A stretch of DNA of 64,000 bases from Bacillus sp. es.036 (GTDB lineage Bacteria > Bacillota > Bacilli > Bacillales > Guptibacillaceae), in NCBI RefSeq assembly GCF_002563635.1, contig NZ_PDIZ01000001.1, positions 682,001-746,000 on the forward strand, read 5' to 3'. A model generated the notes under the pieces. It had not been told where the DNA came from, ran no database searches, and saw nothing but the letters and a program-made list of their open reading frames with translations. The position numbers and the translations under genes are program-made. Shown piece after piece: positions 42,498 to 50,566 of the stretch (positions are counted from its first letter, which is position 1; each line of letters opens with the position of its first letter).

Positions 42498-42512
42498 GCA
42501 AGCGCTTTTTTC
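42491..42512 (+). terminator. Terminator overlapping the kinase stop
   Basis: GCGCT-GAGCA-AGCGC then TTTTTTC. The kinase TGA is in the stem-loop. Confidence 0.75.
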
Positions 42513-42538
42513 TTTTATGCAACTCTTTACTTTAGTTA

Positions 42539-42552
42539 AGTAAGCGCTTACA
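42539..42552 (+). promoter_or_regulatory. cre: CcpA-type cre site
   Basis: AGTAAGCGCTTACA matches the cre consensus TGWAANCGNTNWCA at all but the first base and contains a 12-bp perfect palindrome (GTAAGCGCTTAC). It lies 41 nt before the 46-aa gene and suggests catabolite control. Confidence 0.55.
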
Positions 42553-42592
42553 ATTATAAAAAAGAATAGTTGTAATAAGGGGCGTGTTGAGA

Positions 42593-42733
42593 ATGAGAAG
42601 CGAGACGAGTTATCGAATGCTTGCCTTTGAAAAGTTCAACGCTGAAAAGAATTGGTCAGAAAACAATCGCCTTTTTAATTATTCCATTGTAGGATGCGGA
42701 ACATTATTTTATATTTTATCGAATATATTTTAA
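42593..42733 (+). CDS. Hypothetical 46-aa protein with C-terminal membrane segment
   Basis: A small protein with a charged N-terminal half (MRSETSYRMLAFEKFNAEKNWSENN) and a hydrophobic C terminus (YSIVGCGTLFYILSNIF). AAGGGG lies 10 nt before the ATG, a cre site is upstream and a strong hairpin is downstream, which together support a real short gene. No family recognised. Confidence 0.5.
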   Translation: MRSETSYRMLAFEKFNAEKNWSENNRLFNYSIVGCGTLFYILSNIF

Positions 42734-42746
42734 CGAACAGTACGAA

Positions 42747-42817
42747 TGGGCTTCTCAAAAAAATCGAACTTCTTTTTATTAAAAGAGAAGTTCCTTTTTG
42801 AGAAGTCTCTTTTTATA
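42747..42817. terminator. Long nested terminator hairpin
   Basis: Outer GCTTCTCAAAAA / TTTTTGAGAAG and inner GAACTTCT / AGAAGTTC stems, ending in CTCTTTTTA. It separates the 46-aa gene from the convergent DUF3891 gene. Confidence 0.75.
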
Positions 42818-42825
42818 ATGGTCGT

Positions 42826-43590
42826 CTATTCATTATGGCTAAAGTGAAAGGTTCGAATCTCAAATGGAGTCGTCTGATAGGCTTTAGCGATTCCTTCAAC
42901 TGCTACTAATTCTTTCGGAACCCGCTTTAATTTAACATGAAACGAGTGCTCTTCATGAAATAGTGGGTATGAGATATGAATGTTTTCCTTAGAAAGCCAG
43001 TGTGTAAGAATGGCATTATCTGTCGTTAGAAAATAAAAAGATTGTGAAAACCCTTTCTTAAACCACGAAAGTTCTTCGCTTTTTGAAACTCCAGGTTCTT
43101 GAAAGCAGACGTATAGTGACAAGTCATCACAAAATTGTAGTAATTGGTAATGAAAGATGAGTAGGGATTCCGAAATGCGAAAAGTTTCTAACAGTTGATT
43201 CTGTCTAGTATCCTCTTCAGCATAAAACGTTTTAGCTGCCATAGATGTAGCATTGTAAAAAAACGATTGATAATGTTTGCTACAAAGAAAACCGCCGTAA
43301 GTCGTCTTATTTATAACATCTTCTAATCCTTTTTTGTAAAAGGTTAGCTTGGGAGCAAGTGGGAAATCTAGAAAAGTATAAGGGGCCTCGCGTCGATCGT
43401 TCCAAAACGGTACGTCATCGATCGGGATCCATCCACAATCATGATAGCGAATCGCATGTAAGACCTCTTCACGATAAAGCGAATCGGGCCAATAGTCTTC
43501 ACGTAACGCTTCTGCAAACTGGCCCGATAAAAGCGCATGATCATGCTGACTAGTCATCACAAAACAATCATTCTCCTCATAAACAATCAT
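42826..43590 (-). CDS. DUF3891 family protein
   Basis: A 254-residue protein of the DUF3891 family, with its usual start MIVYEENDCFVMTSQHDHALLSGQFAEAL and a YHDCGWIPID motif. The repeated histidines (QHDHALLSG, AIRYHDCGW) suggest an HD-like metal site, but no activity is known. The frame is open to 43656; AAAGGATGG correctly spaced before ATG 43590 and the family start support the shorter form. Confidence 0.85.
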   Translation of the reverse strand: MIVYEENDCFVMTSQHDHALLSGQFAEALREDYWPDSLYREEVLHAIRYHDCGWIPIDDVPFWNDRREAPYTFLDFPLAPKLTFYKKGLEDVINKTTYGGFLCSKHYQSFFYNATSMAAKTFYAEEDTRQNQLLETFRISESLLIFHYQLLQFCDDLSLYVCFQEPGVSKSEELSWFKKGFSQSFYFLTTDNAILTHWLSKENIHISYPLFHEEHSFHVKLKRVPKELVAVEGIAKAYQTTPFEIRTFHFSHNE

Positions 43591-43730
43591 CCAATCCATC
43601 CTTTCAAGATAAGCGAATTTGAAGCAATCGTGAGGCTGGTCAAAGAAGGTAGCCAAACAGTTGACCGCTTAGCCTCAACAAAATAAGGGGTGAGGATTTG
43701 TATTTGAAAGCGCAAACAAATAAATCGAGA

Positions 43731-43765
43731 CAAAAAAGCGAGTCCATTAAGGAGCGCTTTTTTGA
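43731..43765 (-). terminator. Terminator of the PrcB-like gene
   Basis: AAAAAAGCG / CGCTTTTTT arms around a 16-18 base loop at the 3' end of the minus-strand gene. Confidence 0.65.
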
Positions 43766-44193
43766 ATTTCTTTAAAATTAACGCGTGCATTCGTCATATC
43801 TATTTTTGAGATTACAAATGGTTTTGTAATCGCTTGGGTGACCATATCCTCTTTTTTAGGATCGGTATAGTAATAAGAGACGACAAGTTCATTGTTTATT
43901 TTCTCGATGCTTTCGATGTTAACCGAATAGCCGCCTGTGGGCATCTCACCGCGAGTAATGATAATATACAGTTCTTCACCTGATGGAATCGTAAAGGTCG
44001 ATTTCTCTAACCACTTTTGTTGAACGGTCGTTTGAATATCTCTTGGCGCGTTTTGCATTTCTACTGTTTCAAAAGTGATTTCCTCCTTCATTTCATCTCC
44101 CCCACTTGAATCGTCTGTAGACTGTGATGAATTATCTCCACATCCTGTCAAAATGACAAAGACCAGTGATAGTAGCAATAATATTGGACGCAA
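43747..44193 (-). CDS. Lipoprotein with PrcB C-terminal-like domain
   Basis: A 148-residue lipoprotein: lipobox LTGC (Cys ~18), an acidic serine-rich linker, and a small beta domain with IIITRGEMPTGGYSVNIESIEKINNELVVSYYYTDPKKEDMVTQAITKPFVISKI. The xxRGxxPTGGYxV pattern is that of PrcB-type domains (first described in a Treponema protease complex). Role here unknown; external location is expected. Confidence 0.82.
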   Translation of the reverse strand: MRPILLLLSLVFVILTGCGDNSSQSTDDSSGGDEMKEEITFETVEMQNAPRDIQTTVQQKWLEKSTFTIPSGEELYIIITRGEMPTGGYSVNIESIEKINNELVVSYYYTDPKKEDMVTQAITKPFVISKIDMTNARVNFKEIQKSAP

Positions 44194-44377
44194 TGTCTTA
44201 CCCCTTTCTTCTCGTAACCTCTATATTTAGAAAATGATTCCATTAAGTTATAACGCTATCTTAAGTTTAGCGAATTTCAATAAGCTTGGAAAGAGTAAGG
44301 AGATTAAACGATTACATTTTCTTTACATAGGGTATTGAATAATTGTGAGTAAATGGCGTAAAAAAAGGAGAATAGAC

Positions 44378-44596
44378 ATGCAAAAAGAAATTATAAGCTT
44401 TTTAAAGAACGTAGAAGAACCCGTAACAACAAGAGAGATTATGGAATATTTATCTGGGAAGGGATACAACCCCGATGAAGAAGAGCTTGTTCGAGTTATA
44501 AAAGATATGCCCCAAGGTGTTGTGAAAGAAGAATACGATGCATCTGTTATTGATCCTTCCCCATCAGTTGTTTATAAAGCAGGACCAAACGCTTAA
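44378..44596 (+). CDS. Small predicted winged-helix-like protein, 72 aa
   Basis: A 72-residue protein (MQKEIISFLKNVEEPVTTREIMEYLSGKGYNPDEEELVRVIKDM...) whose EEPVTTREIMEYL segment looks like a winged-helix recognition region, though I cannot name a family. AAAGGAGAATAGAC fixes the ATG at 44378 rather than 11 codons upstream. Confidence 0.65.
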   Translation: MQKEIISFLKNVEEPVTTREIMEYLSGKGYNPDEEELVRVIKDMPQGVVKEEYDASVIDPSPSVVYKAGPNA

Positions 44597-44600
44597 GGAT

Positions 44601-44690
44601 TCATTTTCGAAAAAGATCGACGAAATACAAACCAATGATTAGAAAAAATACGATTCCAACTCCATAGAGGATATCCATGATCAAGTCCAT
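44601..44690 (-). CDS. Possible 29-aa single-span membrane peptide
   Basis: MDLIMDILYGVGIVFFLIIGLYFVDLFRK on the minus strand, with GAAAGGATG 6-14 nt before the ATG. One hydrophobic helix with a basic end. Such peptides occur in Bacillus, but the evidence is only the ribosome site and hydrophobicity. Confidence 0.4.
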   Translation of the reverse strand: MDLIMDILYGVGIVFFLIIGLYFVDLFRK

Positions 44691-44821
44691 TCGATAACAT
44701 CCTTTCGAGAAGCTTAATGTAAGTGTATCAAACGTTCTTATTCCTTTCAGATTTTTTTGTTTTGTTCGAATGAGGAAATGATATAATAGTAGCATTGAGT
44801 TAAGCATGGAAGGATGTCGTC

Positions 44822-45343
44822 ATGAAGAATTGGAAGTTTGATAGCTCTAAACTGATCATCTTATTTTTTATTGTGTTTATTATTGTAGGCGCTGTCAACG
44901 TCATATTTAGCGACCGGAAAATGAATACGAGTGAATACTTACTGAGTGAAAACCAACGAGATGTTGTTTCACGATCTGAAACGCAGCCTAAAGTACCGGT
45001 CGGTGCCCTTGTAAATAGCAAACTCGCTGAAAATAACGCCATCACTCTTACAGCTAAATTGAAATATGAAGGGGAAGAAGAAACGGGAATAAAGGTAGTC
45101 GAAAATAGTATGTTAGATTATCAGATTACGGAACATCAGACAAACGATATTGTTATTCCTTATACATCCCCTGACCCATCTGTCCTGAAAAACGTCTCAA
45201 CAGATGATATAGTTGAAGGAGAGTCACTAAAGACTGAACCACTTGACTCTGGTGCTTACCAAATAGAAGTAAAGGTGCCGATTATAATTGATGATAAGGA
45301 AGAGAGTTTCCTGTTTCGTATTCCTGTCGAAATAACTCCATAG
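44822..45343 (+). CDS. Membrane-anchored extracellular protein, unknown family
   Basis: A 173-residue protein with one N-terminal anchor (LIILFFIVFIIVGAVNVIF, ~11-29) and an external beta-rich domain ending IPVEITP. No domain recognised. GGAAGGATG precedes the ATG. It ends at a terminator and is followed by another gene with the same layout; the two may act together at the cell surface (inference). Confidence 0.7.
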   Translation: MKNWKFDSSKLIILFFIVFIIVGAVNVIFSDRKMNTSEYLLSENQRDVVSRSETQPKVPVGALVNSKLAENNAITLTAKLKYEGEEETGIKVVENSMLDYQITEHQTNDIVIPYTSPDPSVLKNVSTDDIVEGESLKTEPLDSGAYQIEVKVPIIIDDKEESFLFRIPVEITP

Positions 45344-45349
45344 TGAGCG

Positions 45350-45384
45350 CTAAAAAAACTTCCAATTAGGAAGTTTTTTTAGTG
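45350..45384 (+). terminator. Terminator
   Basis: CTAAAAAAACTTCC / GGAAGTTTTTTTAG with a short loop; symmetrical. Confidence 0.88.
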
Positions 45385-45468
45385 ACTGTTTTTGAATGAC
45401 CCACGTAGGGTTAAACATGGTAATAGAAACTGATAGAATAGAAGTATATGACAGAAATGGGGGGCTAT

Positions 45469-46875
45469 ATGAAGAAGTTAAATCTCTATAAAATTATTGG
45501 AATTTTCGTATCTTTCGCTTTGTTTCTTATCATTTTTAATCAACTCAAGAGCGGAGAACCGAATTTTAAGGTTGATGAATCTTTGTTTGAGGTTTATGAA
45601 TCCGCTAACCAATGGGAGGATTCTATGAATGATATGATCCCTCAGCTTCAACTAGCTAGAGAGATCGGAGCATTAAATAGCAGTGATCACCTTATCCCCA
45701 TATTGGCAAATGATCGTGATCTTGTTATCCATGATGTGATGGTCATTAATTTTGGAGCTGTGTACATTACATACTCTTTCTCATTGAAAGAAAATGATCA
45801 GCCGTCTAATTTACCGACCTTTCATATCGGTTCCTTGCGATTTAACGGCACCAGCGATACGGATCAATCCTTTTTAGTTAGTCAGCAGGAAGTTTCAAAC
45901 CAGCCAGGAAAACAGCCAGCGGTTATTAATCATCGTATTTATCGAGCAGAAATTCTATACCCGAATAGTGAAGAGGCTGATTTCATCGAAGAATTTGCTC
46001 GCTTTTCAGATGCAGATTCGGTTATCTTCGAGAATGTGTACGCACAGATTGATGATGACAAAATAAAACTTGAAAATCAAGAGCTTGCTTTGGAAAGCGA
46101 TTTTTCGAACAACATTTATGCCAAAGCAGATCTGAATGAAACAATTCATACAGATGAAGGCGATTTTACTTTTACACATTTTGAAGCTGGTCTTAATACG
46201 AATAAATTATATATGAAGGGCAATGATGATCTACATACACGACTCGTCATGACGAATGCAACAGAAGAAGATTTTTATCCATTTGAACGGGTTTTATTAA
46301 AGGATGAGAAAGGGACTTATGTAGCGCTAGAACCGTTTCGTACGTTACAAGAGACGTTTTCTTATAAAGTAAATGAAGTCGTTTTTAATAAAGATGGCCT
46401 CATTTCTAAGAGGATTACAAATGAGGATTGGGAAGCTATACAAAATGGGAAAAAGGTCAGCCTTGGAGACTATAGCGGGTTAACTTATACTGTACATACC
46501 CAGAGTAGTGGTGATGGCAATCAGCTGGTAATTAGAATAGATGGAAATAAAGATCACTCGCCCAAATTATTGAATCAGATTTACATGGAAAGCAGTCAAG
46601 CTTATGAAGATCGTCTAGGTTCTATACCGGAAGAAGAGCGAGAATCTTATGAACAACAAAAGCCTGTATTGTTAGAAATAAAGGATAAGAATAAAAGTGA
46701 TATTCTGATTTATCAAACCTCTTCTACGGAATCACCGAAAGAATTTCGGCTTGACCTTGATTATGAGCATTTTTCTTCAGGATTGCCTGCGGTTATGACC
46801 TTATCAAATTTACCAAATTTCGAAACTGTCGATGTTGATTTAAAAGGGTCTCTTCAATTAAATGAAAAAAAGTAG
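45469..46875 (+). CDS. Large membrane-anchored extracellular protein, unknown family
   Basis: A 468-residue protein with an N-terminal anchor (~residues 7-23, IIGIFVSFALFLIIFN) and a long external part rich in beta segments. It resembles in outline the DUF4179/DUF5643 anti-sigma-factor ectodomains (HLIPILANDRDLVIHDVMVINFGAVYITYSFSL, LPTFHIGSLRFNG, HLVIRIDG-like blocks), but I cannot assign a family. AATGGGGGGCTAT precedes ATG 45469; the frame is open seven codons upstream. Confidence 0.72.
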   Translation: MKKLNLYKIIGIFVSFALFLIIFNQLKSGEPNFKVDESLFEVYESANQWEDSMNDMIPQLQLAREIGALNSSDHLIPILANDRDLVIHDVMVINFGAVYITYSFSLKENDQPSNLPTFHIGSLRFNGTSDTDQSFLVSQQEVSNQPGKQPAVINHRIYRAEILYPNSEEADFIEEFARFSDADSVIFENVYAQIDDDKIKLENQELALESDFSNNIYAKADLNETIHTDEGDFTFTHFEAGLNTNKLYMKGNDDLHTRLVMTNATEEDFYPFERVLLKDEKGTYVALEPFRTLQETFSYKVNEVVFNKDGLISKRITNEDWEAIQNGKKVSLGDYSGLTYTVHTQSSGDGNQLVIRIDGNKDHSPKLLNQIYMESSQAYEDRLGSIPEEERESYEQQKPVLLEIKDKNKSDILIYQTSSTESPKEFRLDLDYEHFSSGLPAVMTLSNLPNFETVDVDLKGSLQLNEKK

Positions 46876-46965
46876 TATCCATTTTAAATTTGTAGTTTGG
46901 TTTTTATAGAATCGGGAATATTCTTTATCAAACCCCCTAAGTAGTTTGAAAGTGATTTTCCCCCT

Positions 46966-47000
46966 GTTAACCGTGCTCAAATGAGTACGGTTTTTTTATT
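46966..47000 (+). terminator. Terminator
   Basis: AACCGTGCTC-AAAT-GAGTACGGTT (one G-T pair), then seven T. Confidence 0.85.
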
Positions 47001-47105
47001 ATTTTTCTCATAAGCAGTGCGATTCTGTGAAGCGTTTCCATTATGCGGAATTCGTGGTAATCTTTTAGAAGAGAGTCGATAATAGTAAGTGAAAGGATGA
47101 GGCAT

Positions 47106-47561
47106 TTGGCGAAGAAAGGAATTTTGACGGAACTTAATGAGGATCTTGTATCTTTTTTTGAAGGAGAGAAGCTTGTTATGCTTTCAACGATTGATCATGA
47201 AAGCCAAACTCCAAACGTATCTGCCATATCGTGGGTGAAATGTTTAGATAAGAACAATATTCGGTTTTCAGTTACAACAAATTCACGTACGATTCAAAAT
47301 GTCAAAGAAAATCCTCATGTAGTATTCACGATCATTGGATTGGAAACCGTGTATTCCATTCATGGAAGTGCCTCAATCCTAGAAGATGCCATGAAAGGTG
47401 TTTCACTAAAGCTTGCGAAAATTAATGTAAATGTCAATCAAGTGCTTGAGACAATGTTTTGGGGAGCTAAAATCACAACAGAACCTCAATACGAAAAAAC
47501 ATATAATCAAAAGAAAGCAGAAGAATTGGATAAAGAAGTGTACGATTCCTTGTTGAAATAG
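47106..47561 (+). CDS. Pyridoxamine 5'-phosphate oxidase-related flavoprotein
   Basis: A ~151-residue split-barrel flavin-binding protein: VSFFEGEKLVMLSTIDHESQTPNVSAISWVKCLDKNNIRFSVTTNSRTIQNVKENPHVVFTIIG is the typical PNPOx-like core with the Arg-Asn/Thr FMN-contact segment. The reaction is not known. ATG 47097 abuts GAAAGG; the TTG at 47106 has an 8-nt spacing from AAAGGA and is preferred, but either is possible. Confidence 0.82.
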   Translation: MAKKGILTELNEDLVSFFEGEKLVMLSTIDHESQTPNVSAISWVKCLDKNNIRFSVTTNSRTIQNVKENPHVVFTIIGLETVYSIHGSASILEDAMKGVSLKLAKINVNVNQVLETMFWGAKITTEPQYEKTYNQKKAEELDKEVYDSLLK

Positions 47562-47663
47562 CACCAAACTTTCTTATCGCAATTTTTTGTGATTTAATGG
47601 TGTAAACAAGCATTTCGTGCGATCACTCTGACGAAGGCACCAGGAAACGAGGTTGATTCCCAG

Positions 47664-48290
47664 ATGGAGTGGGAAATGATTAAAGACTTTTTAAATGAAG
47701 AAACAATCAGACAATGGCTCGGTCAGTATCGTGCTCTTGGACCATTACCAGGAATTTTGCTTCCTATGCTAGAAGCAGTTATTCCGATATTGCCGCTATT
47801 TCTATTTGTGGCAGGCAATGCAGCAGCGTATGGTTTCTGGTACGGCTCGTTGCTTTCATGGCTTGGTGCATCTCTAGGTGCTCTGATTGTTTTTATGGTG
47901 GTCAGGCGGCTTGCAAGACAGCGATTCATGCGAGTGGTAACAAAACACGCCAAAATAGAAAAAACACTGCGCTGGATTGAGCGACATGGGTTTGGGATGG
48001 TGTTTTTGCTTCTATGTTTTCCATTTACGCCCTCGGCTTTAATCAATGTGGTAGCAGGCCTTTCGAATATGAGTATTCGAAGCTTTGTATTAGCTGTATT
48101 ACTTGGAAAAATGGTGATGATTTCGATCGTTTCTTTTATTGGACATGATGTTTTTGCGTTAATTCATCAACCTCTGCAAATGGTTCTTATCCTAGTAGCG
48201 ATCGTTCTTCTTTGGGGGGCAGGCAAATTAATTGAAGTGAAACTAAATCAGCGTCCTCGTAAGCATCGTACCGAGGATCAGGCGAGATAG
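47664..48290 (+). CDS. VTT-domain (TVP38/TMEM64, DedA superfamily) membrane protein
   Basis: A 208-residue membrane protein with about five hydrophobic segments and the VTT features LPGILLPMLEAVIPILPLFLFVAGNAAAYGFWYGSLLSWLGASLGA and GFGMVFLLLCFPFTPSALINVVAGLS. Relatives are putative lipid scramblases/flippases. An ATG at 47676 (MIKDFL) with GGAGTGGG upstream is a possible later start. A terminator follows. Confidence 0.85.
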   Translation: MEWEMIKDFLNEETIRQWLGQYRALGPLPGILLPMLEAVIPILPLFLFVAGNAAAYGFWYGSLLSWLGASLGALIVFMVVRRLARQRFMRVVTKHAKIEKTLRWIERHGFGMVFLLLCFPFTPSALINVVAGLSNMSIRSFVLAVLLGKMVMISIVSFIGHDVFALIHQPLQMVLILVAIVLLWGAGKLIEVKLNQRPRKHRTEDQAR

Positions 48291-48294
48291 AAGG

Positions 48295-48327
48295 AAAGCC
48301 ATGCCGGTTTCGGCATGGCTTTTGCAT
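48295..48327 (+). terminator. Terminator after the VTT gene
   Basis: AAAGCCATGCC-GGTTTC-GGCATGGCTTTT. Confidence 0.88.
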
Positions 48328-48387
48328 GTTTATGGAATGAAAAAGATATGTTTAAGAGTTCTAAATATCTCCCTTCTAACCGGGCGT

Positions 48388-48995
48388 CTCCGCTTTTCGT
48401 GTCTAGCTGCAGTGGGCAGACACTCTGTCACTTCACCCTTCAATCCGAACACAAAGGGCGTGTTCTAGTTCAAGAGTTCCAATATCTCCGTTTCTAAACG
48501 CTCGTCTCCGCATTTCGTGTCCAGCTGCAGCGCCCAGCCTCTCGATCGCTTCACCCCGTAAAATGAACACAAAGACCGTGTTCTTTTTACGGGGCTCCAG
48601 CGCTTGTCGAGGCTAAACGGGCGCTTCCGCATTTCGTGTCTAGCTGCAGTGGGCAGACACTCGGTCACTTCACCCTATAACTCGAACACAAAGACCGTGT
48701 TCAATTTATAGGGTTCCAGTGCCTGCCGTGTCTAACCGCCCACTTCCGCATTTCGTGTCTAGCTGCGCGGGCCAAATCCTCCGGCTGTTTCGCCCTTTCG
48801 ATTGAGACAAAAAGCGTCTCATTCGAAAGGGCTCCAACATCCTGCGGATTTAAGCGGGCCCTCTCCGCATTTCGTGTCTAGCTGCAGCGGGCAGGTCCTC
48901 GATCGCTTCACCCTTCAATCCGAACACAAAGGGCGTGTTCATATTGAAGGGCTCCAGCGCTTGTCGGACCTAAACGCCCACTTCCGCATTTCGAA
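48388..48995. repeat. Five tandem ~119-bp structured repeats
   Basis: CGTGTCTAGCTGC-type left blocks begin at 48399, 48516, 48635, 48754 and 48873 (periods 117, 119, 119, 119). Each unit has three nested stems that stay paired although the bases differ between copies; unit 1 has a decayed right half. Units are joined by TTCCGCATTTCG direct repeats. The array fills the whole gap between the VTT gene and cotJC and reaches the cotJC stop codon. Confidence 0.9.
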
Positions 48996-49565
48996 CTAAA
49001 ATATCCTTTTCTTATCTCTTTCTTCTTTAAGTATTTCAACGGCTTCTCGGAAGCGTTGGGAGTGGATGATTTCGCGTTCTCTTAGGAAGGCGAGGGAGTC
49101 GTTTAGGTCTGGGTCGTCTGAGAGGTCGATGATCCATTGGTAGGTGGCTCTTGCTTTTTCTTCTGCGGCGATGTCTTCGTATAGGTCAGCGATGGGATCG
49201 CCTTTGGCGGCGATGTAGCTTGCTGTCCATGGAACGCCTGCTGCGTTGGAATAGAAGAGAGCACTGTCATGATTGGCATAGTGGGCGCCGAGTCCGGCTT
49301 CTTTCATTTGGTCTGCTGTGGCATCTTTTGTTAGTTTGTATACCATTGTGGCGATCATTTCTAGGTGAGCGAATTCTTCTGTTCCGATATCCGTTAATAA
49401 ACCAACAACTTTATCTGGAATCGTATAACGCTGGTTTAGGTAGCGGAGAGCGGCAGCAAGTTCACCATCGGCTCCTCCATACTGCTCGATTAAAAACTTT
49501 GCTAGCATGGGGTTACATGTGCTTACTTTGACTGGGTATTGCAATTTCTTTTCATACACCCACAT
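48996..49565 (-). CDS. cotJC: Spore coat protein CotJC (Mn-catalase-like)
   Basis: A 189-residue ferritin-like protein of the manganese catalase/CotJC family: PMLAKFLIEQYGGADGELAAALRYLNQRYTIP, GTEEFAHLEMIATMVYKLT (metal-binding ExxH), EDIAAEEKARATYQWII and EREIIHSQRFREAV (second ExxH-type pair). All ligands appear present, so peroxide-detoxifying activity in the coat is possible. It is third in the cotJABC operon. Its stop abuts the repeat array, and there is no ordinary terminator. Confidence 0.95.
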   Translation of the reverse strand: MWVYEKKLQYPVKVSTCNPMLAKFLIEQYGGADGELAAALRYLNQRYTIPDKVVGLLTDIGTEEFAHLEMIATMVYKLTKDATADQMKEAGLGAHYANHDSALFYSNAAGVPWTASYIAAKGDPIADLYEDIAAEEKARATYQWIIDLSDDPDLNDSLAFLREREIIHSQRFREAVEILKEERDKKRIF

Positions 49566-49586
49566 ATCATGTACATCCTTTCTGAG

Positions 49587-49853
49587 TTAAACTTGCCACG
49601 GCCATGGTGCATCTTTCCAATCCCATGGATAGTTTGAATAACTGTTCCCATATTGTTGTAATGGACCATATTCTTTTTCGTATCGCTTTTTAAGTTGTTT
49701 TTTCATTTTTGCGTATTCATTGAATTGTTGAATGGCTTCATAATCATTTGGATGGGTATCAAGGTAAAGGGTTAGGTCTACGAGAACGAAATCCACAGCC
49801 TGAAGTTCTTCCAATAACTCATAATACTCTTTGGGCAATTGTTTTTGAGACAT
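49587..49853 (-). CDS. cotJB: Spore coat protein CotJB
   Basis: An 88-residue protein: MSQKQLPKEYYELLEELQAVDFVLVDLTLYLDTHPNDYEAIQQFNEYAKMKKQLKKRYEKEYGPL, a helical CotJB core, ending in a W/P-rich tail (YPWDWKDAPWPWQV). It lies between cotJA (3 nt away) and cotJC. Needed together with CotJA and CotJC for their assembly in the coat. Confidence 0.95.
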   Translation of the reverse strand: MSQKQLPKEYYELLEELQAVDFVLVDLTLYLDTHPNDYEAIQQFNEYAKMKKQLKKRYEKEYGPLQQYGNSYSNYPWDWKDAPWPWQV

Positions 49854-49856
49854 GGT

Positions 49857-50072
49857 TTACTCCTCCCGCTTTGAAGGATAAGGGTACGGATCATAGAAAG
49901 CTTTCCAGAGCGTTCCTTTGCGTAGCGCTTCACGTGCAGAGTATTGTTCAAGACCAGGCGGCTGAAATCCCATGTAGAGGTTAGGGGGAGTTGAATAAGA
50001 TTTCACTCGAATCGGAGGACATGGATCAAACGGACTAACATACGGCTCGTAAAACTTCCTGTGTGTATACAT
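49857..50072 (-). CDS. cotJA: Spore coat associated protein CotJA
   Basis: A 71-residue protein with the CotJA core PCPPIRVKSYSTPPNLYMGFQPPGLEQYSAREALRKGTLWKAFYDPYP. Proline- and tyrosine-rich. AGAAGGAGGTCAC precedes the ATG. First gene of the operon; a sigma-E-like promoter is 37 nt upstream. Confidence 0.93.
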   Translation of the reverse strand: MYTHRKFYEPYVSPFDPCPPIRVKSYSTPPNLYMGFQPPGLEQYSAREALRKGTLWKAFYDPYPYPSKREE

Positions 50073-50108
50073 TTAGTGACCTCCTTCTGTACGAATCTCT
50101 ACTCTTAA

Positions 50109-50136
50109 GATGTATGAACAAAAAAAGAAATCATGA
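50109..50136 (-). promoter_or_regulatory. Sigma-E-like promoter of cotJABC
   Basis: On the minus strand TCATGAT (50136-50130), a 13-bp spacer and CATACATC (50116-50109), near the sigma-E consensus KMATATT-N14-CATACAnT. cotJ is sigma-E-dependent in B. subtilis. Confidence 0.5.
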
Positions 50137-50150
50137 ATGACAAATAAAGA

Positions 50151-50177
50151 AGCACTTCCAAAAGTGGAAGTGCTTCT
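50151..50177 (-). terminator. Terminator of the 64-aa gene
   Basis: GAAGCACTTCC / GGAAGTGCTTC with a small loop, followed on the minus strand by TTTATTTG. Confidence 0.65.
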
Positions 50178-50183
50178 TAGGCT

Positions 50184-50378
50184 TTACATTTTATTAACTG
50201 TATTGTTCCAGGTTGCGAGCATGTTCTTTAAGTCATGAAGATCTGATTTGAACGGATAGTCCGTTGAAACACTGCGCTTCTGCCCATCATCTAGCTTTTC
50301 ATAACTATGAACAAATTCGGTCATGTCTCGTGTAAGCCGATTTAATTCCCATTTAAACGTTTCAAATTCCTTTTCCAT
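50184..50378 (-). CDS. Hypothetical small helical protein, 64 aa
   Basis: A soluble, helical 64-residue protein (MEKEFETFKWELNRLTRDMTEFVHSYEKLDDGQKRSV...). AAGGAGTTTTC precedes the ATG and a terminator follows. No family recognised. It is divergent from addB. Confidence 0.65.
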   Translation of the reverse strand: MEKEFETFKWELNRLTRDMTEFVHSYEKLDDGQKRSVSTDYPFKSDLHDLKNMLATWNNTVNKM

Positions 50379-50566
50379 TTTGAAAACTCCTTTATGATCA
50401 ATTTCTTATGAGTACTATACCCGTGCGTATGTAGGAGGAAACCATCAAGTCTTCCATTTGGCATAATTTGTCGGGTGCTATACGAACGTATCTTCCTATT
50501 TGCTATTCAATTCATTGAAAACATGAGATAATAGACAAAGAATTTACGGTGTAGGAGGTAGAGCAA

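Noticed and set aside
47026-47040. TGTGAAGCGTTTCCA as a cre site
   Set aside because: The spacing between the TG half and CG core is one base too long for the cre consensus.
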